NCBI RefSeq assembly: GCF_002899945.2
Contig: NZ_PPEG02000007.1
Location: 62,001-126,000, forward strand
Direction: 5' to 3'
DNA length: 64,000 bases
Source: Chryseobacterium viscerum
GTDB taxonomy: Bacteria > Bacteroidota > Bacteroidia > Flavobacteriales > Weeksellaceae
The notes beneath the pieces are model-generated. The model did not search any database. It had not been told where the DNA came from and saw nothing but the letters and a program-made list of their open reading frames with translations. The translations under genes and the position numbers were made by a program. Shown here in pieces: positions 42,483-51,056 of the stretch (position 1 is the stretch's first letter; every line of letters starts with the position of its first letter).

Positions 42483-43517
42483 TTGGAGAAGGATAACCGA
42501 AGTTCAGATTTTCTGCATATTGGCAGTAAAATCCTTGAATGGTATAAAAATAATGCAAGAGACCTGCCTTTCAGACAGACAAAAGATCCGTATAAGATCT
42601 GGATCTGTGAAATTGTATTTCAGCAGACAAGGATCAATCAGGGATTGAATCATTATAATAATTTCATTAAAAGATTTCCGGATGTAAAAACATTGGCAGA
42701 AGCAGAAGAAAATGAAGTTTTGCTGTATTGGAAAGGATTGGGGTACTATTCCAGAGCCATCAATATTCATAAAGCTGCCCAGCAGATCATGAATGACTAT
42801 CATGGAATATTTCCAGATCAGTACGAAGAAATTCTAAAATTAAAAGGAGTCGGGAAATATACCGCTGCAGCCGTTTCAAGTATCTGTTTCGGGGGGAGAA
42901 TGCCTGCTGTTGACGGGAATTTCTACCGTGTTTTAAGCCGTCTTTTTGCCGATGATTTTGATATTTCGAATTCAAAAGCATTTACTTACTTTTCTGAGCT
43001 GGCCGCTTTGGTGATGCCGGAAAATGTCGGAGATTTTAATCAGGCGATGATGGATATAGGCTCAGAGATTTGCAAGCCTAAAAATCCACTTTGTGGAGAA
43101 TGTCCAATCAATGAAGACTGCCTGGCATTTTCTATACAGAAAATTTCAGATTACCCAGTAAAAACGAAAAAAGTAAAAGCTGAAGACCTCGCTCTGACCT
43201 ATTATTTTGTCCACAGAAATGGACAATTTCTGATCCGCCAGAGAAAAGAAGACTTCATCTGGAAAAAATTATTTGAATTTCCTGATGCCATTTCTTCGAA
43301 TATGGAAACATTCATTACAGGTTCAAAAACGATTGCCCATAAGCTGACTCATAAGAATTTAAGCATTGAAATATTTAATGTTGAGGTTATTTCTGAGAAG
43401 ATATGGAATGATTTTATCGCTGAAAATCAATACCTGATTACCGATGTTGAGGGTTCTCATGAAAAATCGTTTCCGAAGCCTTTGGAAAATTACATTCAAA
43501 ACTCTCTGAAAGACTGA
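42483..43517 (+). CDS. mutY: A/G-specific adenine glycosylase
   Basis: This 344-residue DNA-repair enzyme removes adenine mispaired with 8-oxoguanine. Catalytic Glu43 is in WICEIVFQQT. The helix-hairpin-helix is LKGVGKYTAAA (120-130), with catalytic Asp144 in AVDGNFYRVLSR. The iron-sulfur loop is C197-x6-C204-x2-C207-x5-C213. A C-terminal NUDIX-like domain (about 230-340) recognises oxoG. No ATG is available, so translation seems to begin at TTG 42483, just after a purine-poor leader. It is followed by gldD. Confidence 0.93.
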   Translation: MEKDNRSSDFLHIGSKILEWYKNNARDLPFRQTKDPYKIWICEIVFQQTRINQGLNHYNNFIKRFPDVKTLAEAEENEVLLYWKGLGYYSRAINIHKAAQQIMNDYHGIFPDQYEEILKLKGVGKYTAAAVSSICFGGRMPAVDGNFYRVLSRLFADDFDISNSKAFTYFSELAALVMPENVGDFNQAMMDIGSEICKPKNPLCGECPINEDCLAFSIQKISDYPVKTKKVKAEDLALTYYFVHRNGQFLIRQRKEDFIWKKLFEFPDAISSNMETFITGSKTIAHKLTHKNLSIEIFNVEVISEKIWNDFIAENQYLITDVEGSHEKSFPKPLENYIQNSLKD

Positions 43518-43549
43518 AATTTGTCTTCCGAAATCTGAAATCTAATTTG

Positions 43550-43557
43550 TACTTTTG
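43550..43557 (+). promoter_or_regulatory. -7 element abutting the gldD start codon
   Basis: TACTTTTG ends 4 nt before the ATG at 43562, so a leaderless gldD transcript is predicted. Confidence 0.58.
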
Positions 43558-43561
43558 CAAA

Positions 43562-44119
43562 ATGATTAAAAAAGTCATTTTTATTTTTGTATCACTGCTT
43601 TTAATTTCATGCGGAAAAGACACTACTCCGAAACCTTATGGAGAACTGCGTCTTGAGTATCCGGCACCGAAATATCAAAAGTTTGAAAACGACTGTGCCT
43701 ATATCTTTGAATATTCGGAGTTTGCTTCTATTGCACCCGCAAAAAAACCTTGCTGGTTCTATTTGAATTATCCTAAAATGAAGGCCAAGCTTTTCGTTAC
43801 CTATTACCCGATACAGAATGACTTTGCAGATCATATCAAGGAAGCTGAAAAAATGGTATATGAGCATACCATCAAAGCCAGTTCTATAGACACAAAATCC
43901 TTCGAATACCCTGAAAAGAAAGTATACGGGAACTTCTATGAGCTGAAAGGGCAGAGTGCTTCCAATCTTCAGTTTTACATTACAGACAGTACGAAACACT
44001 TCGTTACTGCTTACTTATACTTTAATACGAGACCGAAACCGGACTCTCTTGCTCCTGCAGTGAACTATATCAAAAATGATATGAAGCACCTGCTGGACTC
44101 TTTTGAATGGAAAAAATAA
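43562..44119 (+). CDS. gldD: Gliding motility lipoprotein GldD
   Basis: The ATG at 43562 gives a 185-residue protein with lipobox LISC. The GldD signature follows: the PYGELRLEYPAPKYQKF block and a body rich in Tyr/Phe/Lys (YFNTRPKPDSLAPAVNYI). GldD is an essential lipoprotein of the Bacteroidota gliding/T9SS machinery in flavobacteria; its exact role there is not settled. Its position just after mutY is conserved in the phylum. In Flavobacterium ssb and gldE usually lie between, and here they do not. Confidence 0.9.
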   Translation: MIKKVIFIFVSLLLISCGKDTTPKPYGELRLEYPAPKYQKFENDCAYIFEYSEFASIAPAKKPCWFYLNYPKMKAKLFVTYYPIQNDFADHIKEAEKMVYEHTIKASSIDTKSFEYPEKKVYGNFYELKGQSASNLQFYITDSTKHFVTAYLYFNTRPKPDSLAPAVNYIKNDMKHLLDSFEWKK

Positions 44120-44146
44120 TTACTTTTAATATACATTGAAAAATAT

Positions 44147-45070
44147 ATGAAACTTTTAGTTGTAGGAAGTGTTGCATTTGATGCAATTGAAACACCATTT
44201 GGTAAAACGGACAAAATTTTAGGAGGTGCAGCCACTTATATCGGAATCACTTCATCAATTTTAGGCGTTAAATCCGGAATTGTTTCTGTAGTAGGAGGAG
44301 ACTTTCCACAAGAACATCTTGATATGTTCACAGACAGAGATGTAAACATCGAAGGAATTGAAATCGTAAAAGAAGGAAAAACATTCTTCTGGTCTGGAAA
44401 ATACCATAATGATCTGAACACAAGAGATACTTTGGTTACAGAAGTAAACGTGTTGGAGAATTTTGATCCAAAAATCCCGGATTCAATGCAGGATGCCGAA
44501 ATTTTGTTACTTGGAAACCTACACCCTGGAGTTCAGTTATCAGTACTTGAAAAAATGAACAACCGTCCTAAGCTTGTGATCCTTGATACGATGAACTTCT
44601 GGATGGATTCTGCATGGGATATCTTAATGGATATGATTGCGAAAACAGACGTAATTACCATCAATGATGAAGAAGCAAGACAGCTTTCAGGAGAGTATTC
44701 TTTAGTAAAAGCTGCTAAAAAGATCCACACAATGGGACCTGAATATGTGATCATCAAAAAAGGAGAGCACGGAGCGTTACTTTTCCATGACAATAAAGTA
44801 TTTGCTATTCCGGCGCTTCCATTGGAAGATGTTTTCGACCCGACTGGAGCTGGAGATACATTTGCAGGAGGTTTTGCAGCTTATCTTGCTAAAAAAGAGA
44901 AAATTGATTTCGAAACCATGAAGTCTGCTCTTATCGTAGGATCTGCAATGGCTTCATTCACGGTAGAGAAATTCGGAACAGAAAGAATAGAAGAAGTAAG
45001 CGAGGCGGATATGTTCAGCAGATTGAGACAATTCAAAGAATTGACGACATTTGATATCGAACTGCAGTAA
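44147..45070 (+). CDS. PfkB-family carbohydrate kinase
   Basis: This 307-residue ribokinase-fold enzyme has an N-terminal GGAATYIGITSSILG block. The C-terminal signature DPTGAGDTFAGGFAAYL (about 230-246) carries the anion hole and catalytic Asp. It is cytoplasmic and ATP-dependent. The substrate is a sugar or nucleoside and cannot be read. The gene lies 27 nt after gldD on the same strand and may be co-transcribed. Confidence 0.92.
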   Translation: MKLLVVGSVAFDAIETPFGKTDKILGGAATYIGITSSILGVKSGIVSVVGGDFPQEHLDMFTDRDVNIEGIEIVKEGKTFFWSGKYHNDLNTRDTLVTEVNVLENFDPKIPDSMQDAEILLLGNLHPGVQLSVLEKMNNRPKLVILDTMNFWMDSAWDILMDMIAKTDVITINDEEARQLSGEYSLVKAAKKIHTMGPEYVIIKKGEHGALLFHDNKVFAIPALPLEDVFDPTGAGDTFAGGFAAYLAKKEKIDFETMKSALIVGSAMASFTVEKFGTERIEEVSEADMFSRLRQFKELTTFDIELQ

Positions 45071-45104
45071 ATAAGTCTTTTTAAGAAATATTTATAATAA
45101 AAAA

Positions 45105-45136
45105 TTGAGTGAAATTCGTTAAGAATTCTAAATTTG
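45105..45136 (+). promoter_or_regulatory. Promoter of the SurA-like gene
   Basis: TTG at 45105-45107 and TAAATTTG at 45129-45136 are 21 nt apart, followed by a 20-nt leader. Confidence 0.68.
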
Positions 45137-45156
45137 CAACTTGTTAAAATAGTAAA

Positions 45157-46524
45157 ATGACAAATAAACTAAAAATCACTTTTCTTCTTGGGATTTTCAT
45201 CATGATATTCTCTTCAAGCATGATGCATGCCCAGCTAAAACAAGGAGATTTGGTGGATGGTATTGCCGCTGTTATCGGGGATGAGATTGTTTTGGAATCT
45301 GATGTGAACGAGCAGATGAATTATGGTAAACAGCAGGGGGCTTCAAACACAGACAAATGTGAGTTCCTGGAAAACCTTATCAGCAATAAGCTTCTTGTAT
45401 ATGAAGCAAAAAAAGATACCTTAATTGAAAACCGTTCTGCAGCAATCAAAGAACAGGCTAATGCAAAATACCGTCAGTTGCTTTCTCAATTTCCGGATGA
45501 AAAAACATTGCTTGCCGCTTATAAGTTCAGAAATGGTTATGAAATGAAGAACGCTATCGAAAAGATAGACACAGACCAGTATTATGGACAGGCAAAATAC
45601 CAGAGAGTTACTGATAAAGCTGACGTAACACCCAATGAGGTAACTGACTTCTACAATATGTATAAAACACAGTTGCCACAGATAAAAGATGAAGTTACTT
45701 TGGCTCAGATTATGATCTATCCTACATTAACGGAAGCTCATAAGCAGGACCTTATCAACAGATTGAAAAAGATCAAGCAGGATATTGCTGGAGGTGAAAC
45801 TTTTGAAAGCCAGGCGAGAATCTATTCTGAAGATGAAGGATCGGCAGCTAATGGAGGTTTGTATAAAAACATTAACAAAGGGCAGATGGTTAAGCCATTC
45901 GAAGCTGCAGCGTTAAACCTTCAGGAAAATGAAATTTCAGATCCTATTGAATCTGAATTCGGATTCCATATTATCCAGTTGTTGAAAAGATCAGGTAAAG
46001 TATATGATGCAAGACATATCTTACTAAAAGCAACCCCTACTGATGATGAGATCAAAACAGCAAAAGCGAAATTAGACAGTATCAGAGGTCTTATTGCGAA
46101 TGGTAAGATTACATTTAAAGATGCTGCTTTTAAATTTTCAGATGATAAAAGAACAAAATTCAATGCAGGGATTATTCCTGGTGCTGATGGTTCTGATAAA
46201 ATCGAAAGAGAAAGTATCCCGGGAACAATCAGTTACGAATTAGCAGGTTTGAACAAAGGAGATATTACCACTGCTTTTGAAGATGAAGAAAACAAGAGAA
46301 AGCAGATCAAGATCATCAAAATTGATGATGTAATTCCTTCTCACCAGATTACTCTGGAAACAGACTTCAGCAGAATCAAGCAGATGGCGCTGAATAAAAA
46401 GAAAAATGAAATGGTTGAAAAGTTTGTTAACTCTAAGTTACCGACAACTTTTATTTCAATTGACGGACGTTACGATAGCTGTAACTTTAAGTCGAACTGG
46501 AAGAAACAATCCATGAAAAAATAA
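45157..46524 (+). CDS. SurA-like periplasmic peptidylprolyl isomerase/chaperone
   Basis: This 455-residue protein has a signal peptide (about 1-25, ending MHAQ). A SurA_N-like helical domain follows (about 30-165: AAVIGDEIVLESDVNEQ). There are two parvulin (PpiC) domains at about 175-270 and 280-385, each with a GG..K.I..G.M-type or ARHILL start. The C-terminus is helical. SurA-type proteins carry unfolded outer-membrane proteins across the periplasm. It is monocistronic, with promoter and strong terminator. Confidence 0.9.
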   Translation: MTNKLKITFLLGIFIMIFSSSMMHAQLKQGDLVDGIAAVIGDEIVLESDVNEQMNYGKQQGASNTDKCEFLENLISNKLLVYEAKKDTLIENRSAAIKEQANAKYRQLLSQFPDEKTLLAAYKFRNGYEMKNAIEKIDTDQYYGQAKYQRVTDKADVTPNEVTDFYNMYKTQLPQIKDEVTLAQIMIYPTLTEAHKQDLINRLKKIKQDIAGGETFESQARIYSEDEGSAANGGLYKNINKGQMVKPFEAAALNLQENEISDPIESEFGFHIIQLLKRSGKVYDARHILLKATPTDDEIKTAKAKLDSIRGLIANGKITFKDAAFKFSDDKRTKFNAGIIPGADGSDKIERESIPGTISYELAGLNKGDITTAFEDEENKRKQIKIIKIDDVIPSHQITLETDFSRIKQMALNKKKNEMVEKFVNSKLPTTFISIDGRYDSCNFKSNWKKQSMKK

Positions 46525-46526
46525 TA

Positions 46527-46560
46527 AAAAAGCCTTCAGAACTTCTGAAGGCTTTTTTTA
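46527..46560 (+). terminator. Terminator of the SurA-like gene
   Basis: AGCCTTCAGA and CTGAAGGCT pair around ACTT, followed by seven Ts. Confidence 0.92.
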
Positions 46561-46649
46561 TTGATATATTTAGGACTTCAAAAAATACGGTATCGGCTAA
46601 AACTTATTATCTGAAGGAAGTATTTAATATATTTACAAAAATTAAGAGT

Positions 46650-47147
46650 ATGGACTCTACTTTTTACCTTAAAAAATTTCATTCGGCAGCCACCGAAATT
46701 CCTGAGAAAATACTTAGCAATAACGGATTGAAATTGTCTGTAGAGATCGTTTTGGAATCTGTTGCACTTAAGGTTTATAATCCGGAATGGTCTGGAAATC
46801 CTCAGTCGCCTTTAGATGCTGAGGGACGCATTTTCTTTTCAGTTTGGATCAACGATAAGACTATCAGTGAAAGGAAAATATATTACAATATCCATGCTCT
46901 GAAGCTAAGAAGGTTGAAAGGCTATACAATAACCAGCAGAAATTTTGCCCAGGATTTTAGGAATGAATTTTTAAAATACCAGAAGGAATGGCCTAATGTG
47001 AGTGTAAATTATGGCCCATTAACATTAATGGAAGGCTGGGTGGCGCTAAAAGAAGATCATATCGAAAAAGATATACAGGAACTGGCTCAACGGTTTTTGA
47101 AAATAAGCCCTATTATTGACAATGTTTTGAAGCAATATAAAAAATAA
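46650..47147 (+). CDS. Hypothetical cytoplasmic protein
   Basis: This 165-residue soluble protein has no signal and no recognised motif. Its composition is typical of the organism. It has FSVWINDK and YYNIHALKLRRLKGYTI segments and a helical C-terminus. It is bounded by the SurA-like terminator and the nitronate monooxygenase-like gene. The frame is supported by length and amino-acid composition only. Confidence 0.6.
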   Translation: MDSTFYLKKFHSAATEIPEKILSNNGLKLSVEIVLESVALKVYNPEWSGNPQSPLDAEGRIFFSVWINDKTISERKIYYNIHALKLRRLKGYTITSRNFAQDFRNEFLKYQKEWPNVSVNYGPLTLMEGWVALKEDHIEKDIQELAQRFLKISPIIDNVLKQYKK

Positions 47148-47220
47148 TGATATTAGGTTTTTCTATATATTTTTAGACAATAGAAGGTTCTGATAATCGT
47201 TGTTTTTAGTATTTTTACAT

Positions 47221-48210
47221 ATGAGCAATTTTATAGATTTCAACGCTGCAAAAAAGCTTCATGATATGGAGGCTGCACAAAATAGAATTTCACATCTTTT
47301 CAATATTAAATATCCAATTATCCAGGCAGGTATGATCTGGCATTCAGGATGGAGACTGGCTTCTGCGGTTTCCAACTGTGGTGGTTTAGGGATAATCGGG
47401 GCTGGAAGTATGTACCCTGACATTCTAAGAGAAAACATCCAAAAATGCAAACAGGCTACAGATAAGCCTTTTGGAGTGAATGTACCGATGCTGTATCCTA
47501 ATCTTGAAGAGATTATTCAAATCATTCTGGAAGAAGGTGTAAAGATTGTATTTACCTCTGCAGGTAACCCCAAAACCTATACAGAAACCCTTAAGAAAGA
47601 AGGAATAACAGTCGCTCACGTAGTTTCTTCTACCAAATTTGCTATAAAATGTGAGGATGCAGGAGTAGATGCTATCGTAGCGGAAGGTTTCGAAGCAGGA
47701 GGACACAACGGAAGAGATGAAACAACTACTTTCTGTCTTATTCCGAATGTAAAGAAACATATTTCTAAGCCGTTAATTGCTGCAGGAGGAATTGCTTTAG
47801 GTTCACAGATAAAAGCGGCTATGATTCTTGGTGCAGACGGTGTACAAATCGGGTCCCGTTTTGCTGCCACTACAGAAGCAAGTGCCCATGAAAACTGGAA
47901 AAAGAAAATCACAGAATTACAGGAGGGAGATACCCATCTTACCCTGAAAGAATTGGCACCTGTAAGGATGGTTAAAAATAAATTCTTCAATGAACTGGAA
48001 GATATCTACCAGAACGGAAGAAATAAAGAAGCTTTGAACACTTCATTGGGAAGAGCCAGAGCAAAACGTGGAATGTTTGAAGGAGATATGGAAGATGGAG
48101 AACTGGAAATAGGCCAGGTTTCTGCCCTGATTGATAAAGTTCTTCCGGTGGAAGCAGTGTTCAATCAACTTTTAAAGGAGTTTGAAGAGACGAAAATGCC
48201 TACTTTTTAA
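47221..48210 (+). CDS. NAD(P)H-dependent flavin oxidoreductase, nitronate monooxygenase (2-nitropropane dioxygenase)-like
   Basis: The ATG at 47221 is preferred over the in-frame TTG at 47200. The protein of about 329 residues is a TIM-barrel FMN enzyme: PIIQAGMIWHSG near the start, GFEAGGHNGRDE at about 167-178, and LIAAGGIALGSQIKAAMILGADGVQIGSRF. The last block binds the FMN phosphate. Characterised members oxidise nitronates or act as enoyl-ACP reductases (FabK); this sequence does not decide between them. It is followed 15 nt later by an alpha/beta hydrolase gene, so they form an operon. Confidence 0.9.
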   Translation: MSNFIDFNAAKKLHDMEAAQNRISHLFNIKYPIIQAGMIWHSGWRLASAVSNCGGLGIIGAGSMYPDILRENIQKCKQATDKPFGVNVPMLYPNLEEIIQIILEEGVKIVFTSAGNPKTYTETLKKEGITVAHVVSSTKFAIKCEDAGVDAIVAEGFEAGGHNGRDETTTFCLIPNVKKHISKPLIAAGGIALGSQIKAAMILGADGVQIGSRFAATTEASAHENWKKKITELQEGDTHLTLKELAPVRMVKNKFFNELEDIYQNGRNKEALNTSLGRARAKRGMFEGDMEDGELEIGQVSALIDKVLPVEAVFNQLLKEFEETKMPTF

Positions 48211-48225
48211 ATATAATTGTACTCA

Positions 48226-48996
48226 ATGGAAGGAAGAATAGTTGATGTAAAGGGTAAAAAATTATATATAGAACACCATAATCCGTTTGAAGACAGACCT
48301 ACTATTGTTTTTCTGCATGATTCATTAGGTTCAGTACAGCTTTGGAGAGACTTTCCAGTCAAATTATCTGATACTGCGGAATGCAATATCCTTGCCTATG
48401 ACCGTTTAGGTTATGGAAAATCATATCCAATGTCTACTCATGAAAGACCGGTAAATTATATGGAACTGGAAGCAGATCTGTTGAATGATTTATTGATTGA
48501 AATGAATATTGATAATGCCATTCTGTTTGGACACAGTGATGGAGGAACAATCGCTTTAATCACCGCTGCAAAATATCCGGAAAAAGTGAAAGCAGTTATT
48601 TGTGAAGCGGGTCATATTTTTGTGGAAGATGTAACTTTAAAAGGAGTTTACGATGCATGGGAAGCCTACAAAACAACAAACCTTCCTGAACGTTTACAAA
48701 AGTATCACGGTGATAAAGTAGAAATGCTTTTCAGAGCATGGACGGAAACCTGGACACGTGAAGACTACAAAACCTGGAATATTGAATATCTGCTGAAAGA
48801 TATCACAGCTCCATTACTATTTATTCAAGGAGAAACTGATGAATATGGTACGCTGGATCAGGTTGAAAAAACAATTTCGCAGGTGAGTGGAAGTGCTGAG
48901 AAATATATTATTCCCGGTATCGGACATACTCCACATAAAGAAGTTCCTGAGGTGGTACTGAAAAAGACCACAGAATTTGTAAAAAATTATTTTTAA
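48226..48996 (+). CDS. Alpha/beta hydrolase
   Basis: The ATG at 48226 gives a 256-residue cytoplasmic hydrolase. The oxyanion segment FLHDSLGS and the nucleophile elbow GHSDGG (Ser about 107) are clear. FIQGETDEYG supplies the acid and GIGHTPHKE the catalytic His. The substrate is not known. Co-transcription with the flavin oxidoreductase is likely from the 15-nt spacing and the shared terminator. Confidence 0.9.
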   Translation: MEGRIVDVKGKKLYIEHHNPFEDRPTIVFLHDSLGSVQLWRDFPVKLSDTAECNILAYDRLGYGKSYPMSTHERPVNYMELEADLLNDLLIEMNIDNAILFGHSDGGTIALITAAKYPEKVKAVICEAGHIFVEDVTLKGVYDAWEAYKTTNLPERLQKYHGDKVEMLFRAWTETWTREDYKTWNIEYLLKDITAPLLFIQGETDEYGTLDQVEKTISQVSGSAEKYIIPGIGHTPHKEVPEVVLKKTTEFVKNYF

Positions 48997-49009
48997 TATA
49001 AAATATGGA

Positions 49010-49044
49010 TAAATACGTTTTTTATAGGCGTATTTATTTTTTTT
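49010..49044 (+). terminator. Terminator of the flavin oxidoreductase/hydrolase operon
   Basis: AAATACG and CGTATTT pair around 11 bases, followed by ATTTTTTTT. Confidence 0.75.
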
Positions 49045-49109
49045 ATGTAAATTATTAATATTTAGTAATTTAAATGTATATTGATCTTCACCAAATCAAA
49101 ATACGGTTT

Positions 49110-49937
49110 ATGAAATATCTTGTGTTTTTTCTTCTTCTTTTTACTCAGGTTGTCTTGGGACAGAATAAGAGGTTTATGTATCAATACACCTACATTCCGG
49201 ATTCTACCAATACAGAAACTATTAAAGACCTTATGTTTTTGGATACAGCCAACAACAGATCTTTGTTTTATAGCCGCATGAAGTTTACTGAAGATTCTAC
49301 TTCAATTGCAGAAGCCGAAAAAAAGAACTTTTATATTCCAAATGCTACCATCTTATACAGAGTGGAGAAAATGAATGGCAAAACCTTCTTTCTGACGAAT
49401 GATTATGGCTTAGGGAAAATAAAGGTTGAGGATAATAGAAAAATCACCTGGAAAATAGAATCTGAAAAGCAAAAGATTGGAGAATACAGTGCTCAGAAAG
49501 CAACTACAGATTTTGGAGGGAGAAAATGGACAGCCTGGTTTACCACAGATATACCAATACAGGATGGTCCTTACAAATTTTCCGGACTACCAGGGCTGAT
49601 TGTAAAGATAGAAGATGCTACGAAGAATCACATCTATGAGCTGATTGGAATTAAAAACTTACCAAAAGAAATACCGTTTCCTAATTTAAATTCCAGAGCT
49701 AACGAGTTGGCTTTAACTCAACAAAAATTTGAAGAGTCCTTTATCAAATACAGAAAAGATCCTGCTGCTGCAATAAAACAGCTTTATATAGAAGGTAAAA
49801 TACCTGATCAGCAGGATGGTTCAGGACGTTTGCGTACAGGAGCAGAAGTTGTTCGGGAAGTAGAACAGCAGACTAAAGAAAGAGTAAAAAAGGACAATAA
49901 TATAATTGAAATTAGCCTGCTAAAATCAGTAAAATAG
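49110..49937 (+). CDS. GLPGLI family protein, secreted
   Basis: The ATG at 49110 gives a signal peptide (MKYLVFFLLL...VLGQ) and a 275-residue protein. The hallmark FSGLPGLIVKIEDATKNHIYEL lies at about residues 166-187, preceded by AWFTTDIPIQDGPYKF as in other family members. The family is widespread in Bacteroidota and its function is unknown. The C-terminus is helical and charged, and ends close to the convergent HD-type gene. Confidence 0.93.
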   Translation: MKYLVFFLLLFTQVVLGQNKRFMYQYTYIPDSTNTETIKDLMFLDTANNRSLFYSRMKFTEDSTSIAEAEKKNFYIPNATILYRVEKMNGKTFFLTNDYGLGKIKVEDNRKITWKIESEKQKIGEYSAQKATTDFGGRKWTAWFTTDIPIQDGPYKFSGLPGLIVKIEDATKNHIYELIGIKNLPKEIPFPNLNSRANELALTQQKFEESFIKYRKDPAAAIKQLYIEGKIPDQQDGSGRLRTGAEVVREVEQQTKERVKKDNNIIEISLLKSVK

Positions 49938-49946
49938 AACTTTTCA

Positions 49947-50564
49947 TTACAGCAACCGAAGTTCAGCCGCAATATTTTCCTTTGCCTGAGCCTCATATTT
50001 ATCTTTAAAATAATCTGTTTTAAAGATGCTTTCAAGTTCCAGAAAATGATTGAGTACTTTTTTTCGTCCCGGCTTATAAAGGAAATCAGGGTAAATAGAA
50101 TATTCTTTCCTTATATTCTGAGTGTATTCTAAATAGGTTTTAAAATCTTTACCCAATACAGAAAGGTCAGCATCTAAAAGATAATTGGTGTCCCCATGAT
50201 CAGATCGTTGATGAGCTTTTGTGGCAAGAATCTGCTCATAAATTATTGAAATTTTGTCTTTATTGACATGAAGTTCAGCAAGCCTTTTTTCAGCAGTAAC
50301 GGCACTTTTCTCCTCGTTGGACTTGGAAGTTGCATCATAAATAATGTCATGATAAAATACTGAAAAGGAAATCACTGTAAAATCAGAGAGGTTCACTTTC
50401 ACCTCTTCAAGTTCCCGAAACATGTTTTCAAGATGAAGAAGATTGTGATAATGCCTGCCTTTTTCAGAATATCTGGTTACAATCTCGTTCCACAGATTAT
50501 TCATTAACTGCTGATCTTTTGTAAAAGGAGAACAAAGCTGTTCAAATTGATTTTTCAGATGCAT
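49947..50564 (-). CDS. HD-fold predicted metal-dependent phosphohydrolase
   Basis: This 205-residue cytoplasmic protein has the HD-type metal residues: HYHNLLHLENM (His pair), VFYHDIIYD (the HD) and LLDADLSVLG (distal Asp). The same blocks are seen in proteins annotated as 'NMDAR2C-like' or 'predicted metal-dependent HD superfamily phosphohydrolase'. The substrate is unknown. It precedes a rhodanese gene on the same strand by its 3' side and shares that orientation. Confidence 0.85.
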   Translation of the reverse strand: MHLKNQFEQLCSPFTKDQQLMNNLWNEIVTRYSEKGRHYHNLLHLENMFRELEEVKVNLSDFTVISFSVFYHDIIYDATSKSNEEKSAVTAEKRLAELHVNKDKISIIYEQILATKAHQRSDHGDTNYLLDADLSVLGKDFKTYLEYTQNIRKEYSIYPDFLYKPGRKKVLNHFLELESIFKTDYFKDKYEAQAKENIAAELRLL

Positions 50565-50576
50565 AGAAATAAAGAG

Positions 50577-50607
50577 ATAAAAAAAAGGAACTTTTAAAAA
50601 GTTCCCT
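50577..50607 (-). terminator. Terminator overlapping the rhodanese stop codon
   Basis: GGAACTTTTTAAAAGTTCC is a perfect palindrome followed on the minus strand by seven Ts. Confidence 0.8.
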
Positions 50608-50893
50608 GATTTGCTTCCAGAACAGCCTTCAGATCAGCCCAGCCGCCGCCATTATAACCGTCCTTTAATCCTTGAGAGGTAAGATACTCCAATGCTTTTC
50701 CGCTTCTGTTTCCACTTCTGCAGAATAAGATGACAGGTTTTTCAACAGAAAGAATTTCGTCTTGTCTATCTTCCACCTCACCTAAAGGAATATTCTTAGC
50801 ACCATCTATATTACCGTCCATTTCAAGCTCCATTGGCTCACGAACGTCGATCAATTCATAGTTTCCGGATTGTATTACTTCTATTAAAGACAT
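50594..50893 (-). CDS. Rhodanese-like domain protein
   Basis: This 99-residue single-domain sulfurtransferase has YELIDVREPMELEMDG at the start and the active-site loop ILFCRSGNRSG, with Cys about 67. It is cytoplasmic and transfers sulfane sulfur from a donor to an acceptor. It ends with its own terminator and so is probably monocistronic. The opposite-strand queG gene is 163 nt away. Confidence 0.92.
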   Translation of the reverse strand: MSLIEVIQSGNYELIDVREPMELEMDGNIDGAKNIPLGEVEDRQDEILSVEKPVILFCRSGNRSGKALEYLTSQGLKDGYNGGGWADLKAVLEANQGTF

Positions 50894-51044
50894 AGTTGTT
50901 TGTTTTAAACATTAAATTAGAAACGAAATTACGCAATTTTTTTTTGAAAAAAATCCTAATTAAAACATAAATTTTCGGAAACCCAATAGTATGGAGGGTG
51001 AAGAAGAGATTGATAACTGAATCAGAAGATTGATAAAATAATCT

Positions 51045-51052
51045 TAATTTTG
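51045..51052 (+). promoter_or_regulatory. -7 element near the queG start
   Basis: TAATTTTG ends 4 nt before GTG 51057 and 13 nt before ATG 51066. Confidence 0.55.
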
Positions 51053-51056
51053 CATT

